Of a stretch of DNA of 64,000 nucleotides, positions 13,027-26,069 are shown piece by piece; within the stretch, counting starts at the first letter, position 1, and each line of letters begins with the position of its first letter. This DNA is from Halicephalobus mephisto (lineage: Eukaryota; Nematoda; Chromadorea; Rhabditida; Panagrolaimidae), in contig SWDT01000095.1 in assembly GCA_009193035.1 (NCBI GenBank), positions 248,001-312,000 of the forward strand, in the 5' to 3' direction. The notes below the pieces were generated by a model. It was not told the DNA's origin and did not search any database. It saw only the letters and a program-made list of their open reading frames with translations. Both the position numbers and the translations under genes were made by a program.

Positions 13027-13034
13027 GGCGGTGC
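13027..13034 (+). promoter_or_regulatory. GGCGGTGC promoter motif of srt gene 1
   Basis: GGCGGTGC lies 105 nt before the ATG of the srt gene at 13140, with a TATA-like TATATAATA at about 13092. The same octamer is at an equivalent distance before the other two srt genes of the window. Confidence 0.5.
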
Positions 13035-13139
13035 TTACTCTTATGTAATCAGTAGAACAGTTTAAATTCTGCTTCCTATGCTTACAGGAGTATATAATAA
13101 GGATATTCATGCACTGTAAATAATTTTACTAAGAAAAAA

Positions 13140-14618
13140 ATGAATGCTCTTCTGTTTAGACCAGACTATATCGCCGAATATTACAACTGTTCCGGAAGGA
13201 CCTACGAAGAATGGAAGGCACTCGGTCATCCACATATCTTGTTGTCTTTCATTTACGTCACTCTTGGAGTTGTCTTCATGATCATACTGTTGCCATTTAT
13301 GGTGGTTTTTGTCAAGTCTGATTTCATGAACTATTCTTGCTACAAGGTTGGTAACATTTATAACAATGCCTACAATGCATTTTCCTTTCAGATAATGTTC
13401 TTCCTTGGAATTATTGACTGCATCCAGATCCCAGTAGGAGGTTTCTACTGCGGATATGCAACAGCCGTTGGGATGGTTCATTGTATGGCCCCAACACTCA
13501 ATTATATCTTCGGAGGGATTGCTCTTTCCTGTTGGTGTAGTGGATCCACGACTTGCATGCTGTTGGCAGTCAACCGCTCCATCGACTTGATCAATCCAGA
13601 TCTCGGACGGAAACTTTTCAGCGGGAAAAGGACTTACATTTGGTTGATAATTCCAGTCGTTTATTTCATTTATTTCTTCTTCTTCCATACTACAGTAACG
13701 TTCAACTCAAATCTGTACGCTTTCTTCTTTGATCCTTTTGTCGGTACTCCTGAGAGACATGGCCTTGTCGATAGTGAACATGCAAGTTATTGCTTATTTT
13801 TACGCTCTAATTTTGTAATTACAGTACCCTCATATAGTGCATTCGACTCATAACATCATCGTCATTATCGTCCTTCTCGTTGCTTATTCTGCATTGCTCA
13901 TCCATCTCTATCTCAAAGTTGGAAAAGCGCAAGATACAACCAAGATAAGTAAGATTCAGAGACAAACCTTCATGCAATGTACTTTGATCTGCATTGGGAC
14001 CTTTATCGCCAGCTTTGTTTATGTAAGTTTGTTTTTATTTGATAAATGATCAACTTTGGATTATTCTGACCAGTTGTTCTAAAAGGATATTTTTCCGTTC
14101 TGAAGTTATACAATGGATTTTACTTGTCTTCTTTAAACACCACTCAAAATCACATCGTTTTCCATATTACCGTTTAACAATACAGAGAAAATTCTAAAGA
14201 CACTTAATATTAAGAAATTCATGAAAAACAACATGCTTTTGATTAAAAGGTTTATGTTTCCAGAAAAAGAAAAGTGAAATCCAACGAGTAATTCCGAAAC
14301 AGAAATTACTCCTTAGAGTCGTTAACAGAATAATTAAAAATGCAGTCTTTGTTTTCAACCACTGCTTATTGGTTATAATTCTAGGTTTACATGCAATTCT
14401 TACCGACTCCGATCTGGGTTGTTATCTCTGGAGAGCTGTGTTGGCAGTTGAGCCATGGGGCTGCTGGAGTATCGTATGCTTTTTTCAACACAACGATGAG
14501 AAAAGAATTGGTCAAGATCTTCTGCTTCAGCTCGAAAATAACTCCGACTATAGACACAGGAAGTGCTAAAAGACTCCCAATTTCTGCGAGTGAACGTCAA
14601 TTCCACATGGAATATTGA
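13140..14618 (+). CDS. Serpentine chemoreceptor, srt class, gene 1
   Basis: Four exons, 13140-13346, 13392-13781, 13825-14022 and 14385-14618, give 342 residues, exactly the length of gene 2. The N-terminus begins MNALLF and has the extracellular motif YNCSGRTYEEW. Seven hydrophobic segments follow. The TM3 end carries CMLLAVNRSIDLINP, as in nematode Srt receptors, and the last exon carries the TM7 region (AFFNTTMRKELVKIF). These GPCRs sit in sensory cilia and detect chemicals; the ligand is unknown. Intron 2 begins with GC (CAT|GCAAGT) rather than GT, as in gene 3. Intron 1 is 45 nt, a multiple of three, and has no stop codon, so its retention would add 15 residues in frame. Intron 3 is 362 nt. 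The neighbouring srt genes share the exon layout exactly. Confidence 0.9.
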
Positions 14619-17112
14619 GAGTTGATGATTCAGTTTATGTATATGCTTCCACAGTAATCCCACAACAAAAGGAACACTATAATAGTAACAAAAATGATGA
14701 TATTTTGTAAAAAAGACCACAAATTAAGCCGATTACTTATTTAATATTAGAAAAGTAAGACTTGGATAACCTTTAAAAATCTTTACAATATAATATTAAA
14801 TACATTATTTTTGAGAATTGAAAGGAATAAATCATTATTATGGTCTAAGGATCAGTTTTTTGATAATCTCTTTCTCAATCCCGATGATTCTACAGTAAAC
14901 GGGAAACATTGCAGAGTTTTTCAAACGTCTCTCTACTAGATATTCCTAGTTGAATCAATTTCGTTCTGAAGATATGAATTACGTCAGAAGCAACTTTTAC
15001 TGCAGAATTAGTCACAAGATGTTTGATTAAGTTAAAGAAGCAACATTTATAAAATGATTCCAAATGAACAAAATTGACCATTTTTTGAACATCTGTTATA
15101 GGAACTTTTAATTTATAGTCTTTTGAGTTACTATGGAAATTATTTCCTTTTTCAGATAATTCTTCTTTAATTATTGTTTTCTAAATACAAGAGTAGGGAT
15201 CTACGGTAAGTTCATCCATGAGTCAGGAGATAAAAGCAAGAATAATGAACATCGAAGGGTTCTAGACTTCTATTGCTAGTTAGACTCTTTCCTCTACAGC
15301 TTCAATCACATGTTCCAACGAGATCTTGATGTTACATTATATATGTTTTCTGTATTCAAGCAACTTTAATTACGATGTTTTTTCTACAATATTTAAATAC
15401 AAAAGATTCCGAAATTTTTTCTTTTCGTTCTCAAGTGAGTTGAAAGAGCAGATACATAATATAGTGCATGCCAAAGTGTTTAACACCTTTAACTCCTAAC
15501 TTAATAATACTGGTTTGTTTAAAGTTGATTTAGGCTTTCCAGAAAAGGGTTAAAACGGCGATAAGGAATACAATGTTCACTAAATATCGCGTATCTCTAG
15601 ATCCTGATTATATTTGGAGAATGGTGTAAACGTTTATTCTATGAATCATAGCTGTATTAATTTTAAACTTGATTAGGATTAGTTATTAGATTTTGAAATT
15701 ATATTCCTTCATATCACCAGAGGATATAAGTACATGGGAAACAATTACTGTCATCCGGATGTAGTGGGCAGAAAGAGGGAATAATCTATGTTCTTGTTGA
15801 GTCAAAATGAACTAATTGCTCGTCATTGTAAAACGCAACAAATTGCCTAAATTTTCATTAAAATAACGAAAGTTATTCCTCTCTATTTATGTGTCATATA
15901 TCTAAATGTGCGTTTATGAATCATACATGGGGAATAATACCAAAAAATTGCGTTTGAGGTAATTCTTTTTCAAAATTATATCAAAAGGGGAAGCACTAAT
16001 TTTATCAACTAAATAAAGATTTCAAACATATTGTAATTTTTTCACATTATTCTGATGACTGATTGCAAAATCTCAAAATGTTTTTGGTAGTAGTTATCAA
16101 AATTCTGATGACTTAAAATTTGCAATTAACAACTAACTCGAGAAATTCGTTCTTTGTTCAAGTTGGATCGTCATTGGTTAAATTAAAAAATATATAAAAC
16201 AATTCAATTTATTCTTTTTAAATGCGACTTATATTTACCAATTGCTAAATGTATTTATGCAAACAAATTTAATTTCTCAAATAGCTTTAGAACTTTAACA
16301 CAGAAAAATATAAATTGTACAGTTACAAATTTTCAAAAGACAACTATGGACAATGCACAGCCTCGAAAACATTAACAAGTTCATGTTTATCGGTATTTTC
16401 TTCAAAATATTCCACAACTTTAGAATACTTCATGACCGGCACAGAAATAAAAATTACGTTCTTCAAGTATTAGTAAAGGGAGATTCCGTTCTTGAAGACA
16501 AAAGAACTACTCTTCAGATGTTTTATAGCATTAAGTATATGACTCTTTAAAGGATAATTTTCTATTTTTATTTTTGTTATCATGTTGAAAATCTCCTTGT
16601 GGGAAAACCAAAATCTACAGAAAATGAAATTATTTTGGACAACATTGTAGTAATTGTCATCAATTTCGCAGTAAATTTGACAAATACGGAAATTATTTTT
16701 CTTTTTGCAAATCAACAACATATAGATAGGTTGTTGAATAGGAGATGAAACTGAAGCAAATTCAAATTGTTTTCAAATTTTATTATTCTATATTGTACAG
16801 TTGCATTTAAATCTAGTCAATCAGAGAGATTTCCTTTACTAAAGGTACCTAATTCTCTTCAGCGCAAACGAACATATGGGATTTGGACTATATTTTTTAA
16901 AATTATTAGTCCTTTGAGTGTTTTAAGGATTGCGAGTAAAATTCTAATATTTAGTAATAATACTAATAATGGCATTTCAGCTGTCGTCATTCTTAGAATT
17001 CCATGACAACTTTTTGGAGTTCACTTCGGAATCGAATTTATTATTTTTGGGCAAATGAAATAAATTCTGACTACGGAACCACAGAACACTAAATTTGCAA
17101 CCTGCTATATTA
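14619..17112. other. Gene-poor region downstream of srt gene 1; contains a duplicated noncoding block
   Basis: No intact gene is supported; only short open frames without family motifs occur. From about 15.6 kb on, the DNA aligns piecewise with the reverse complement of the DNA upstream of srt gene 3 (see 15686-15811). Confidence 0.4.
15686..15811 (+). repeat. Duplicated noncoding block, inverted partner at 51396-51523
   Basis: About 125 nt match the reverse complement of 51523-51396 at roughly 75-80% identity by eye, with stretches such as GTACATGGKAAACAAT, GGATGTAGTG and TCTTGTTG. Colinear weaker matches continue to about 16.1 kb, for instance CACATTATTCTGATGA at about 16040 against 51200. 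It is part of an old inverted duplication that carries srt genes 2 and 3. Confidence 0.6.
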
Positions 17113-18227
17113 GAGTGAACCAAAAGTTTTTTCGTTTTTTAAATTTAACTTTTAACATAATTATTACGATAACAAATAGAGATCAAGTTTAAAAATAAAG
17201 ACGATCTGATTCTATGGTTTGAAGCCATCTATCAGCAAATTGTTTGATCCCGCGTCGGTACCAATCCTTGTGCTTAGAAGCGGAAAACTCACGGCACCCT
17301 CTTTCGACCTCGCTCAAATTACTAAAGCCGCGTCCATGCAAAAAATGAGACATTGGACGAAAAAGATAAAAATCGGATGGTGCAAGGTCCGGACTATATG
17401 CTGGATGTGATAGAAGTTCAATTGCATCGAGTTCTCGAATCTTTTCCATCGTCCGTCCGGCTTTATGCGGTTTTGCGTTGTCTTGTTGCAGAAGTGCTCG
17501 TTTTCTATTGATCAAAGCTGAGTATTTTTGACTTAATTCCACATACATTTGGGAGAGTTGAGTACAATAAAGATTTGAGTCAATCGTTCGACTTTTTGGG
17601 ACTAGATCGAAGTAAATGCCCCCCTCAAAAGTCCACCAAACATACAATAATGCTTTCCTTGAAAATCCATCTCTTTTAGCCACAGATTTCGCTACTTGTC
17701 CGGGATTGAGCCATTGATTTTGTTTATCTGAGTTGTTGAAATACACCCATTTCTCGTCGCAAGCTACACGTTGGCAAATAAAACGATCGTCTCGAGGATT
17801 TTGAAGCAGCTTTTGGCAAATTTCGAACCGATGTTCAGCTTGATTTTCCGTTAAATCATGTGGCACTTCTCAGCAGCGTCTGTTGACCTTACCAAGAGCG
17901 TGAAGATGACGGACTATTGATGTTTGTAAAATACCGAGATGAGCGGACAATCTACGAGTGCTGGTTGACGGATTGGCTTGGTGCACAGCTTCAGGGTTTA
18001 CTGTACTAGGTTGACTCGAACGTGATCGATCCCAAGATTAGTGTATCCTTCATTGAACTTTTTGAACCAGTATTGCGTCATGCGGATTGACACTACTTCT
18101 TCATTTTCTATCTCACATGTTTGCTTTGTTGCTTTAAAGTCTTTTTTCCAGTGATGGCATAAAAGCACTCGAATTTTGAATTTTCCATGATTTTCCTAAA
18201 CAAATAAAAAAATTTCAATTTCTTGAC
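17113..18227 (-). mobile_element. Mariner-family transposon, inactive copy
   Basis: The element lies between TA dinucleotides (17111-17112 and 18228-18229). The end near 17113 reads GAGTGAACCAAAAGTTTTTT; the other end is only loosely complementary, so that terminal repeat is degraded or my boundary is approximate. It encodes a mariner-type transposase on the minus strand, described separately. At about 1.1 kb it is slightly short for a full mariner (about 1.3 kb). It interrupts the inverted duplication upstream of srt gene 2 and has no counterpart upstream of srt gene 3. Confidence 0.75.
17189..18190 (-). pseudogene. Mariner transposase, broken
   Basis: The C-terminal 225 residues (17866-17189) are open and include the catalytic acidic motifs DEKWVYF, QQDNAKPH and SPDLAPSDFYLF. 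By my count 35 residues separate the second and third aspartates, against 34 in typical mariners. Upstream, the frame is broken at least three times: a shift just after the start (MENSKFE near 18190), a second shift near 18010, and an in-frame TGA just before 17866 where the sequence otherwise continues. The helix-turn-helix region is recognisable only across these breaks. It cannot make a full transposase. Confidence 0.85.
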
Positions 18228-18229
18228 TA

Positions 18230-21211
18230 ATTGTATTTGGATACAAGAAAGAATATTTCACGAGCTACAAAATGATATACAATACTTGCACAGAAAGTGA
18301 TTTTATTCACATCACTTGCTCATGAACTTAAAGAAAAATACCGTAATAAATGAGAAAAAATTGTCACTTAAATGACCAAGTATATATTTCATCCAGCTTA
18401 TAAAAGCAGTTTTGTGAGAGGATTGAACAGCTCTACGAACCAAAATCCCAAAAGTGTTCAGATTGATCTGAAAAATTGTGTAATAAATAGTGCTAATAGG
18501 CTATCACAAATAAAAGTGCATTTCTTGATTTACTCATTGGCATGTGCTGTATGGATTTGATGTTATATCGTTTGAAAATATTAAACCACTGAGGACGATC
18601 AAGTCATGGAAATGGTGATATTGCGACTGATTTTGAAAGGTCACTAATAGTTTCAGGAAAGGTTTCATCGATTCTAATTGCTTTCGTTCTTTGTAACATG
18701 GTTTTTATAATTTCTATGGTTTAATTACCCGAGTTTGAGAGATACTACGATAACGATTATATACGCTCAAAATTATTTTGGATTCAGTAGGATATAACTG
18801 GGCGATGCACTGTCCCAGGACATCTATTTTGAACATCATGCAAAATTTTTGAGTCTACTCAATTTAACTTGATCAACTTTTTACAATATCTTTTTTAATT
18901 TATACAATCTACAATAACTATGTTGTTGTCTATACCGTTTCCTGTTTTTATATATCTTCATTACCTTTGAATCCAAAACAACATGTACTATTAGTGTTAC
19001 TTAGATACAGAACTATTAAATTTTGATTTGTGCAAAAATTTATATTCTTTCTTTTCTTTATTTAAAAGTGTTTTGAATTCTTAGAAATGTTTACATGTTC
19101 ACATGTAATTCCTTCCTCTTCCAATCTGTATTGTTGATGTTGTAGAAATCTGTTAGCAAATAGATGACGATCTCGATGATATCACACATCCGTCTTAATA
19201 GGATTTTTCGAAGAGAAATAAGGTCTAGTACGACGGTTGATGGGGAAATTTTAAAAAGTGCGCATAACAATTTTACCAAGAAAAACTGAATATTTATGTA
19301 ATTTTGAGTTTCAACATTTCCGTGCTGCATTATAATTGGTGTACTTCTTGATAATTTTTTAATGCTAATTGTTCCAAATATAACATTTCAGAAAAAAGGT
19401 TTAATTAATCTAGTACCATGTGCTCTTCAAGTACGGTCATTGTTAACGCTAAATCATCAATTTATAATTTAACTAGCTTTTAGTATACTTTTCAACGCTT
19501 AATGTCATCATATATCATACGCCGAGAGAATGTTTGGTTTGCCATAGGAATCATGAGTTTAAAGATTACTTTGTAATCAAAATTGAAGATATTAATAACC
19601 TAATTAATGAGGTATTTTTAAAATTGCAAATATATTCGTTAGAAAAAAGATAATACTGTCTACCCAATAATATAAGAATCACTCATATCCATGAACTCTG
19701 CTAAGATACAACTATGTTTTCCTGATACTCTAATATAATTTCTATTGGACTTTTTGACTTTGTAAGATAATCAACATGATCGACTATACGTTGGGGAGCA
19801 TTAGTTGCATTATTCCGTACTAATATATTGGTTTCTTTATTTTTTCTTTTAAATACAAGTTTTCTCAACAGTGTCAAGGAAAGGAATATGGTACTATTAA
19901 AGACAGAAAGAGTATAATTGCTTTTGCTTCATATTAGTTCTCTGGTAATTAATATTAGAATTAGGAGAACGTTAACCTCAATAACAAAGTAGAAATGGAA
20001 TACCGTAAAAATCGATATCTCTATCACTGGCTTAAAGAGTTATGTATGGTAATATTTTTATTTGAGTTCTCAGTTTAATTAGTCGTTGTTAGAACAGAAA
20101 ACAGAAGCATGTTAATCATCTTTACTAGCACAATAAGACAGGAATTAACTTTTATATATCCTTCCACACAACACAATCGAGTCTCACTTATTCTTATAAT
20201 ATTCCATATCCCCTGATATTCAGACTTCTTTCAAGTCTTCTTTTTCTAATTTAGTTTTCTGTCTCAATAGTCATTTGTGGGTATTTTATGGTAATCATTT
20301 GAGATTAACTTCCAGTATCTATATATAAAATTCCATGACAATTGAGTAAATTTCATATTTTTCAAAAAACTATTGTTTTTCCAACCAATTTTTGAGATCC
20401 CTCAAATTTTGACCATTTATATAATTATTTGAAAATATATTAAGAATATCTTTTGGCGTGTTAGATTACAAAAAAGCATAAAATGACTAAATTCGTTTAT
20501 TTACTTATTAAACAAATATTTGAATATTTATTAATAATTCAATGACTTTCCCTCTTGAAGGTTCAATTAAGGTATTCAGTCACTTTTATCTAATTAGTAT
20601 CAATCCTACTCTTAAACACTAATTAGACCGATTTCGTTATCTTTCAAGACTAGAGGAAATAGTCTAACACAAATTATATTTAGGCTTTAATGAAATTTGT
20701 CATATTCGATCATAGTTCGAATTAGATGATTCACATACACTTTGGTAATTAAGTGTTTCATTTTAACAAAGAACACTAGATCTACTAATTTTCGTATTGC
20801 TGAAGTTAAACCTACTCCTGGATATTAGAAAAGAGTAAATTTTAAGCGAGTTGTTTATATATATGAAACCAAAATATTTCATAAAATTTTATATATAGCT
20901 GCAACCATCATCAAAAAGGTGTATCAAAAATTGTACAAACTATAATTTTCTATAAACATATTAAATATTGCTTGGTGGATGTTTCTTCGACGACATATCA
21001 GCGTAGTGAAGATGTGGTAAATGGTGGCTTTCTGTTGAAAAACGTTATGTTGACTTGGAAAGTGCCCTTCAAAATACGTGAATACTACAAATTCCTACTG
21101 TATTAGTTTGTTTGTAGGATAGTTTGATGAATTTTGTATGTAGCGGAAATCAAGAGGTATCTTGAGTAAATAAGAATCGTTAGCAGAACACAGCGAGACA
21201 TGAGCAAACTA
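18230..21211. other. Gene-poor region upstream of srt gene 2
   Basis: No intact gene is seen. The region contains a decayed receptor-like piece (18905-19020) and AT-rich DNA. It corresponds, in inverted orientation, to the region upstream of srt gene 3. Confidence 0.4.
18905..19020 (+). pseudogene. Relic of a chemoreceptor exon (TM5 region), weak
   Basis: The segment aligns with the reverse complement of about 49540-49430, sharing TCTACAAT, TACCGTTT, TTCATTACCT / ATCATTACCT and AAAACAAC. A frame starting YNNYVVVYTVSC resembles the YN-plus-hydrophobic TM5 segment of the relic at 49.4 kb, which in turn resembles srt exon 3. No complete gene is left around it. Confidence 0.35.
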
Positions 21212-21219
21212 GGCGGTGC
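21212..21219 (+). promoter_or_regulatory. GGCGGTGC promoter motif of srt gene 2
   Basis: GGCGGTGC lies 103 nt before the ATG at 21323, in the context CTAGGCGGTGC, which is identical to srt gene 3. A TTATAAGG follows at about 21267. Confidence 0.5.
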
Positions 21220-21322
21220 CAGTTTCTGTGTAATTGGTCATAAGACTTAAATTTTGCCATGTGTACTTATAAGGTGTATATTAGATTCACGAAATAATTT
21301 CAAACCGTTCCAATAAAGAAGG

Positions 21323-23143
21323 ATGAATGCTCTTTTCTTCAACCAGGACTATATTGTCAAATATTACAACTGCTCTGGAAGGACCTACGAAGAATGGAAG
21401 GCAATGGGCCACCCGAATGTTATCCTCGGCTTTGTTTATGCTTTTATTGGAGTCATCTTCCTGATACTTTTGTTGCCGTTTATGGTGGTTTTTGTCAAGT
21501 CTGATTTCATGAAGTACTCGTGCTACAAGGTTAGTTAAATCTTCGGCAAACTTGTCTTCCACGTATTCATCTGTATTTCAGATAATGTTCTTCATTGGAG
21601 TCATTGACTGCATCCAGATCCCAGTAGGAGGTTTCTACTGCGGATACGCAGCGGCCGTTGGGATGGTCTATTGCATGGCACCAATAACCAACTACGTTTT
21701 TGGAGATTTTGTCATGGCTACTTGGTGTAGTGGGTCTTCAGCTTGCATGCTCCTCGCCATCAACCGCTGTATCGACTTAATCAATCCAAAACTTGGACGG
21801 AAGCTTTTTGGTGGGAAGAAAACCATTTTTTGGTTGATAATTCCAGTTGCTTATTTCATTTATTTCTTGTTCTTCCACACCACAATAATCTTCAACTCAC
21901 ATATGTACGCTTTATTCTTTGATCCTTTTTTCCTAACTCCTGAAAGAAATGGCACCGTCGATCATAAACATGTCAGCCATTATGTTTATAATTCTTAATA
22001 ATCTTACTTTGTAATTACAGTACCCTCATACCGTCCATGCAATCCATAACATTTCCGTCGTCATCGTCCTCTTTACTTCCTATACTTCCTTGGTTATTCA
22101 TCTCTCTATCAAAGCTGCAAAATCAAAGGATCCAGTACGGATGAGCCAAATGCAGAGACAGATCTTTATCCAAAGTACTTTAATCTGTATTGGGGCATTT
22201 ACCTCTGGTCTTATTTACGTAAGTTGTTTTTTGCCTAAAACATCAGTTCGAGTTATTCCCACGAGCACTTCTAAGGAGATACACCCTTGAAAAATGCACA
22301 TTAGCATTATTTCTTCGGTACCTTTCATCTTATAACACGAATAAACTGCAATGTGAAATAAGATACCATTGGCAAATGTAAATTAGAAATAGAAATCAAG
22401 AATTCAGTCCAAAAATTTACACCCTAACTGCAAGCAAATTACAGCAATATGCACCATTTCTTGATGTCTTTCTATTTTCTGCCTTTCATTATTATAATGT
22501 AATGCTACCTAGAAGATAGTTTTCACAGAATGGATGTGGATTTATTGAAGCTTCTGTAAATGATAGAAAATACTTCCATTCTACATCTGATATTCGGTAG
22601 TTTTTCTATTGAATAATGTTTGAAAAGCGTACAAAAAATTCTTCAAATTTTTCTCATAAAGTAAAAAGATCAATCATAAGAATCGCTGCCAATTCCAAAC
22701 TTGCTTCTTGAAAAACTGAACATGACCATGATATCTGTAGCTTTAAAGATTGGTAAAAACGTTACCTAGAGATGTCCATGTATGTATATACTAAAATGAA
22801 AAAAACTCATTCAGGAACTCCATAAAAATACCTCTCTATAACCTATAGTTAATATAATTCGCGATTGGTTGTTTTAGTTTAATTATTGTTTTATTGAATT
22901 CCATTCTAGGCCTACATGCAATTCTTCCCGACTCCAGTTTGGGTTGTTGTCTGTGGAGAGATCGGCTGGCAATTAAGTCACGGAACTGCTGGAATATCCT
23001 ATGCTTTTTTCAACATAACAATGAGAAAAGAATTCCTCCGTATCTTCTGCTCCACTTCAAACACAGCTTCACCTATAGTAACCATGAACGTAGTTAAATT
23101 AGGAGTTTCCTCAAGTGATTATAACGCTCATATGATTTATTGA
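21323..23143 (+). CDS. Serpentine chemoreceptor, srt class, gene 2
   Basis: Four exons, 21323-21529, 21582-21971, 22021-22218 and 22910-23143, have lengths identical to gene 1 and give 342 residues. The protein begins MNALFF and keeps YNCSGRTYEEW, the TM2 stretch PFMVVFVKSDFM, CMLLAINRCIDLINP after TM3, and SYAFFNITMRKEF in the last exon. Residue identity to gene 1 is high throughout, so the two are recent paralogues. Intron 2 uses a normal GT donor (CAT|GTCAGC), unlike genes 1 and 3. Intron 3 is 691 nt. It is a sensory GPCR with unknown ligand. The gene is intact, with no in-frame stop. Confidence 0.9.
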
Positions 23144-25769
23144 AAATTGAATTTGATATTATTTGCAGTAATTGTAGACAAAGAGTTGAAACTCTGCAGG
23201 AAGAGAAATGACTCTTGCTAAAACATTATCACCAATCATAATTATTTTTTTGATGAATAATTATGTTATTAAATGTTGTAAAGAAAGCTCAAAATTATAG
23301 AAGGCGGAAAGAATAGTGGGAACTAGTGTGATGCTTTTAATGTAATTTCAGTAGTAATTGCGCTTGTTTCGTAGTTTGATTAATTGTCTAAATTCCACAA
23401 CAAACTATGAACACTTTTAGTAATTATATAAAACAAATATTTGGGGTTGCTTAGTGATTATTCTTAATTTTTATAATAGAAGAAAACGAATTTAATCAAT
23501 TATTCAGATAATAAATGTAGAACACATAATGTATGAATAATTTTCTAATGTTATTTATAATAAAATGTTAAGAATATTATAATTGTGAAAATTCATAAAG
23601 AATAATTTGAAAGCTTTGTTGAGACACCAGCTTCTTCATGCTGATGACCTTTTAAACTTCACTGGCTCTACTGTAGACATAGAAACACTGACATTATTAA
23701 GTGCTCATTCACTTGATTTTTTGTTGAATTCATTTCCTCTGAGTATCTAATTCGCATCGGAAATAGCTCTCGTCACAAAACTAAAGGTAGAAGATTTTAC
23801 TATCGTGGAGAGATAACTTCATGTGAGTGATTTTAGATCAACGAAATGTGCTATTTTCTAGTTGTTATTTTCAAGAGCTCTAGGTTCATAATCATTGCAG
23901 CTCATCTGAAGTTAACTCTTTAATATTCGAATAGCTGGTTCTCTAGAGGATCTCTTTAAATAGAGCAAATTACGGACTCATCAAGAACTGTCTGTATATG
24001 TCGTGAATGTTGATGTATTTCACGTAGATCCATCTAGTCAAATAACAAAGTAATATTTATCAGTTATCTGTTTACAAATATATCCAAATTATGACCAGGG
24101 AGAAATATAGTTAGAAGAGAAAGTAATTAACACTAGGAACAATAATAATGGTTATTCTTCGATTGCTATGTGGAATGAAGAGATTATGAACGAAGCTCTT
24201 TTAAATATCAGGGTTCAGAGCGTAATACTGTTAGTTCTCGGATGCAACTGAGTTTCTATGATCCTCGGAGGATTTCGCGATACTGGAAATTTCACAAAAG
24301 TGCTCATCAATTGCTTTGTTTTTGTTGGACAGAAAACTAGTCCGATGAAGAAGAGTATCAAAGAGATCTCAAGGTAGGAAATTATATTCGTGATTATGAT
24401 GATTAAATTATTTATTTGATTTCCAGGCATTGTTCGAAAAGAATATGAAGTACAATAACGAAAAACATGTGAATACAGTGTTCAATAGAAGTTTGTGAAC
24501 ACAATCTCAGAATAAAAGACAAAAATTCTTATCCAAATATCATCTCAATCAGCGATGCATTTGGGGATTGGGGTGATATATCATTACAGAATAATATTGA
24601 TAAATATTTAGGGTTCACTATATGGTAAAACTAACAAAATTTAATAAAATATAAGCTTAGGCATAGAGGAAAAAACAGTCTGCTCAACAAATTACATAAA
24701 CATCAAGGTACTACAAATTAGTTAACACTTCAGAGTATTCAATAATGAACCAATAGAGTTGAATTTAGTTCAGATCAGAACTTTAACTACAAGTTAAATT
24801 GTAAACCATCTGAACGGAAGTTTATTTCTTGCTCATCATCTTAATTGCTAGAAAGAAAGAATAAAGATTAATTAGAGATTATCCATACAGTAGGAATGCA
24901 CAATCCGCACCTTTGTAAAAGTGGCTTTCTCTGAAAGGAGGACTTCTTTTATTACATAGATTCAAAGACGGCAGCAGTTCAGTTCCTCGATAACTAAATA
25001 AATTAGCTATATTTATTTTTAGAGATAATAATCCCTCAAAATATCTACACTGCTATGGTACAGTAGTTCATAAATTATCATGGTGAGCATATCGTATTAC
25101 AACGTTTGTGTCTTCCGCTTTTGTTCTAATTTTGATTCGAAAATTGGAACAAAGTCATTTTAAATAACTTTACATTTTTACATGGAATTTTAAAGGCCAT
25201 TCTAGTTAAATTTTTACTTTTTTATGAAGCTATAATACAAACTTTAAAGTTTTTAGAATCTGGAGTTTTAAAAGTCAACTTCTGATTATAATTTCAGATT
25301 CAGATTTCATAGGTTTTACTACATTATTATAAGCATTTTTTGTTCAGTTCTAGCTGCAAAATTGGAAAATAAATGTTCAGAACACAGATATCATACAACC
25401 CAAGCATTGCATGTAAATTATCAATTTGATTTTGAAATCAACCACTTCAAATTACAATTATATTTTATTTTATAATAGTTGAGTTACTTATAAGCAACAA
25501 ATTCAATATTTGATTGTATTTTTCATATAAAATTTTTCCAGATTTTAAATTTCTACATCGAAAAACTCCCAAATTTTGTAACAATTTATAATCTAAAGGA
25601 AAACACAAAAAATCAAAAAACAAAAATTTCATAGATCGATTTTCCCAGATTTTGAAAAGTGCATTTTGTTTTGTGATCATAATCAACCTCGTTTTCACGA
25701 GGGTTGTTGGAAGATTAACGTTCATTTTAAAACATTGCAAATGTGTAAAATGCAACTGATTCAGGACCT
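23144..25769. other. Gene-poor region downstream of srt gene 2
   Basis: No gene is supported. At 24215-24430 (minus) a short frame has a hydrophobic segment followed by a polar tail. On the plus strand the same place has a clean 51-nt GT/AG intron-like interval (about 24376-24426). Both may be relics of a receptor gene. The rest is AT-rich without visible structure. Confidence 0.4.
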
Positions 25770-26069
25770 TTGGCCATTTATTTCTTTTTCACTTCGGTCA
25801 ATCAGGTTTCGGAAATTCTCCTTAATAGCTTTTTTCTCGACACAGCCCGGTCGGGGGTCAACGGATCGGTGGTTTTATCAATCAATTTTAATTTCACAAT
25901 TGAAGAACCGGAAATAGGAAAACTGACAAGAAAATTATTTTTCTCCGGTCAAAGATTGGGAACGAGTTATATCACGTTTTACAGCTTTCAAAAGGAATAC
26001 CCAAAAGTAGGCACAAATTTAGGCCAAAGATACTTCTCGAACGGAAATATCAGCCGTATTGTAGAGTAA
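25770..26069 (+). CDS. Possible small gene or exon, unknown product
   Basis: An open frame of 99 codons shows coding-like composition over its last 80 codons (from about 25800 to TAA at 26067-26069), including GVNGSVVLSINFNFTIEEPE. A possible acceptor (AATCAG) lies at about 25805, so it could be a terminal exon. No signal peptide or known motif is seen. An upstream exon was not identified. Confidence 0.25.
   Translation: MAIYFFFTSVNQVSEILLNSFFLDTARSGVNGSVVLSINFNFTIEEPEIGKLTRKLFFSGQRLGTSYITFYSFQKEYPKVGTNLGQRYFSNGNISRIVE

Noticed and set aside
24215..24430. Minus-strand hydrophobic frame as a receptor C-terminus.
   Set aside because: No matching upstream exons, and a plus-strand intron-like interval overlaps it. 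It is too weak to call.
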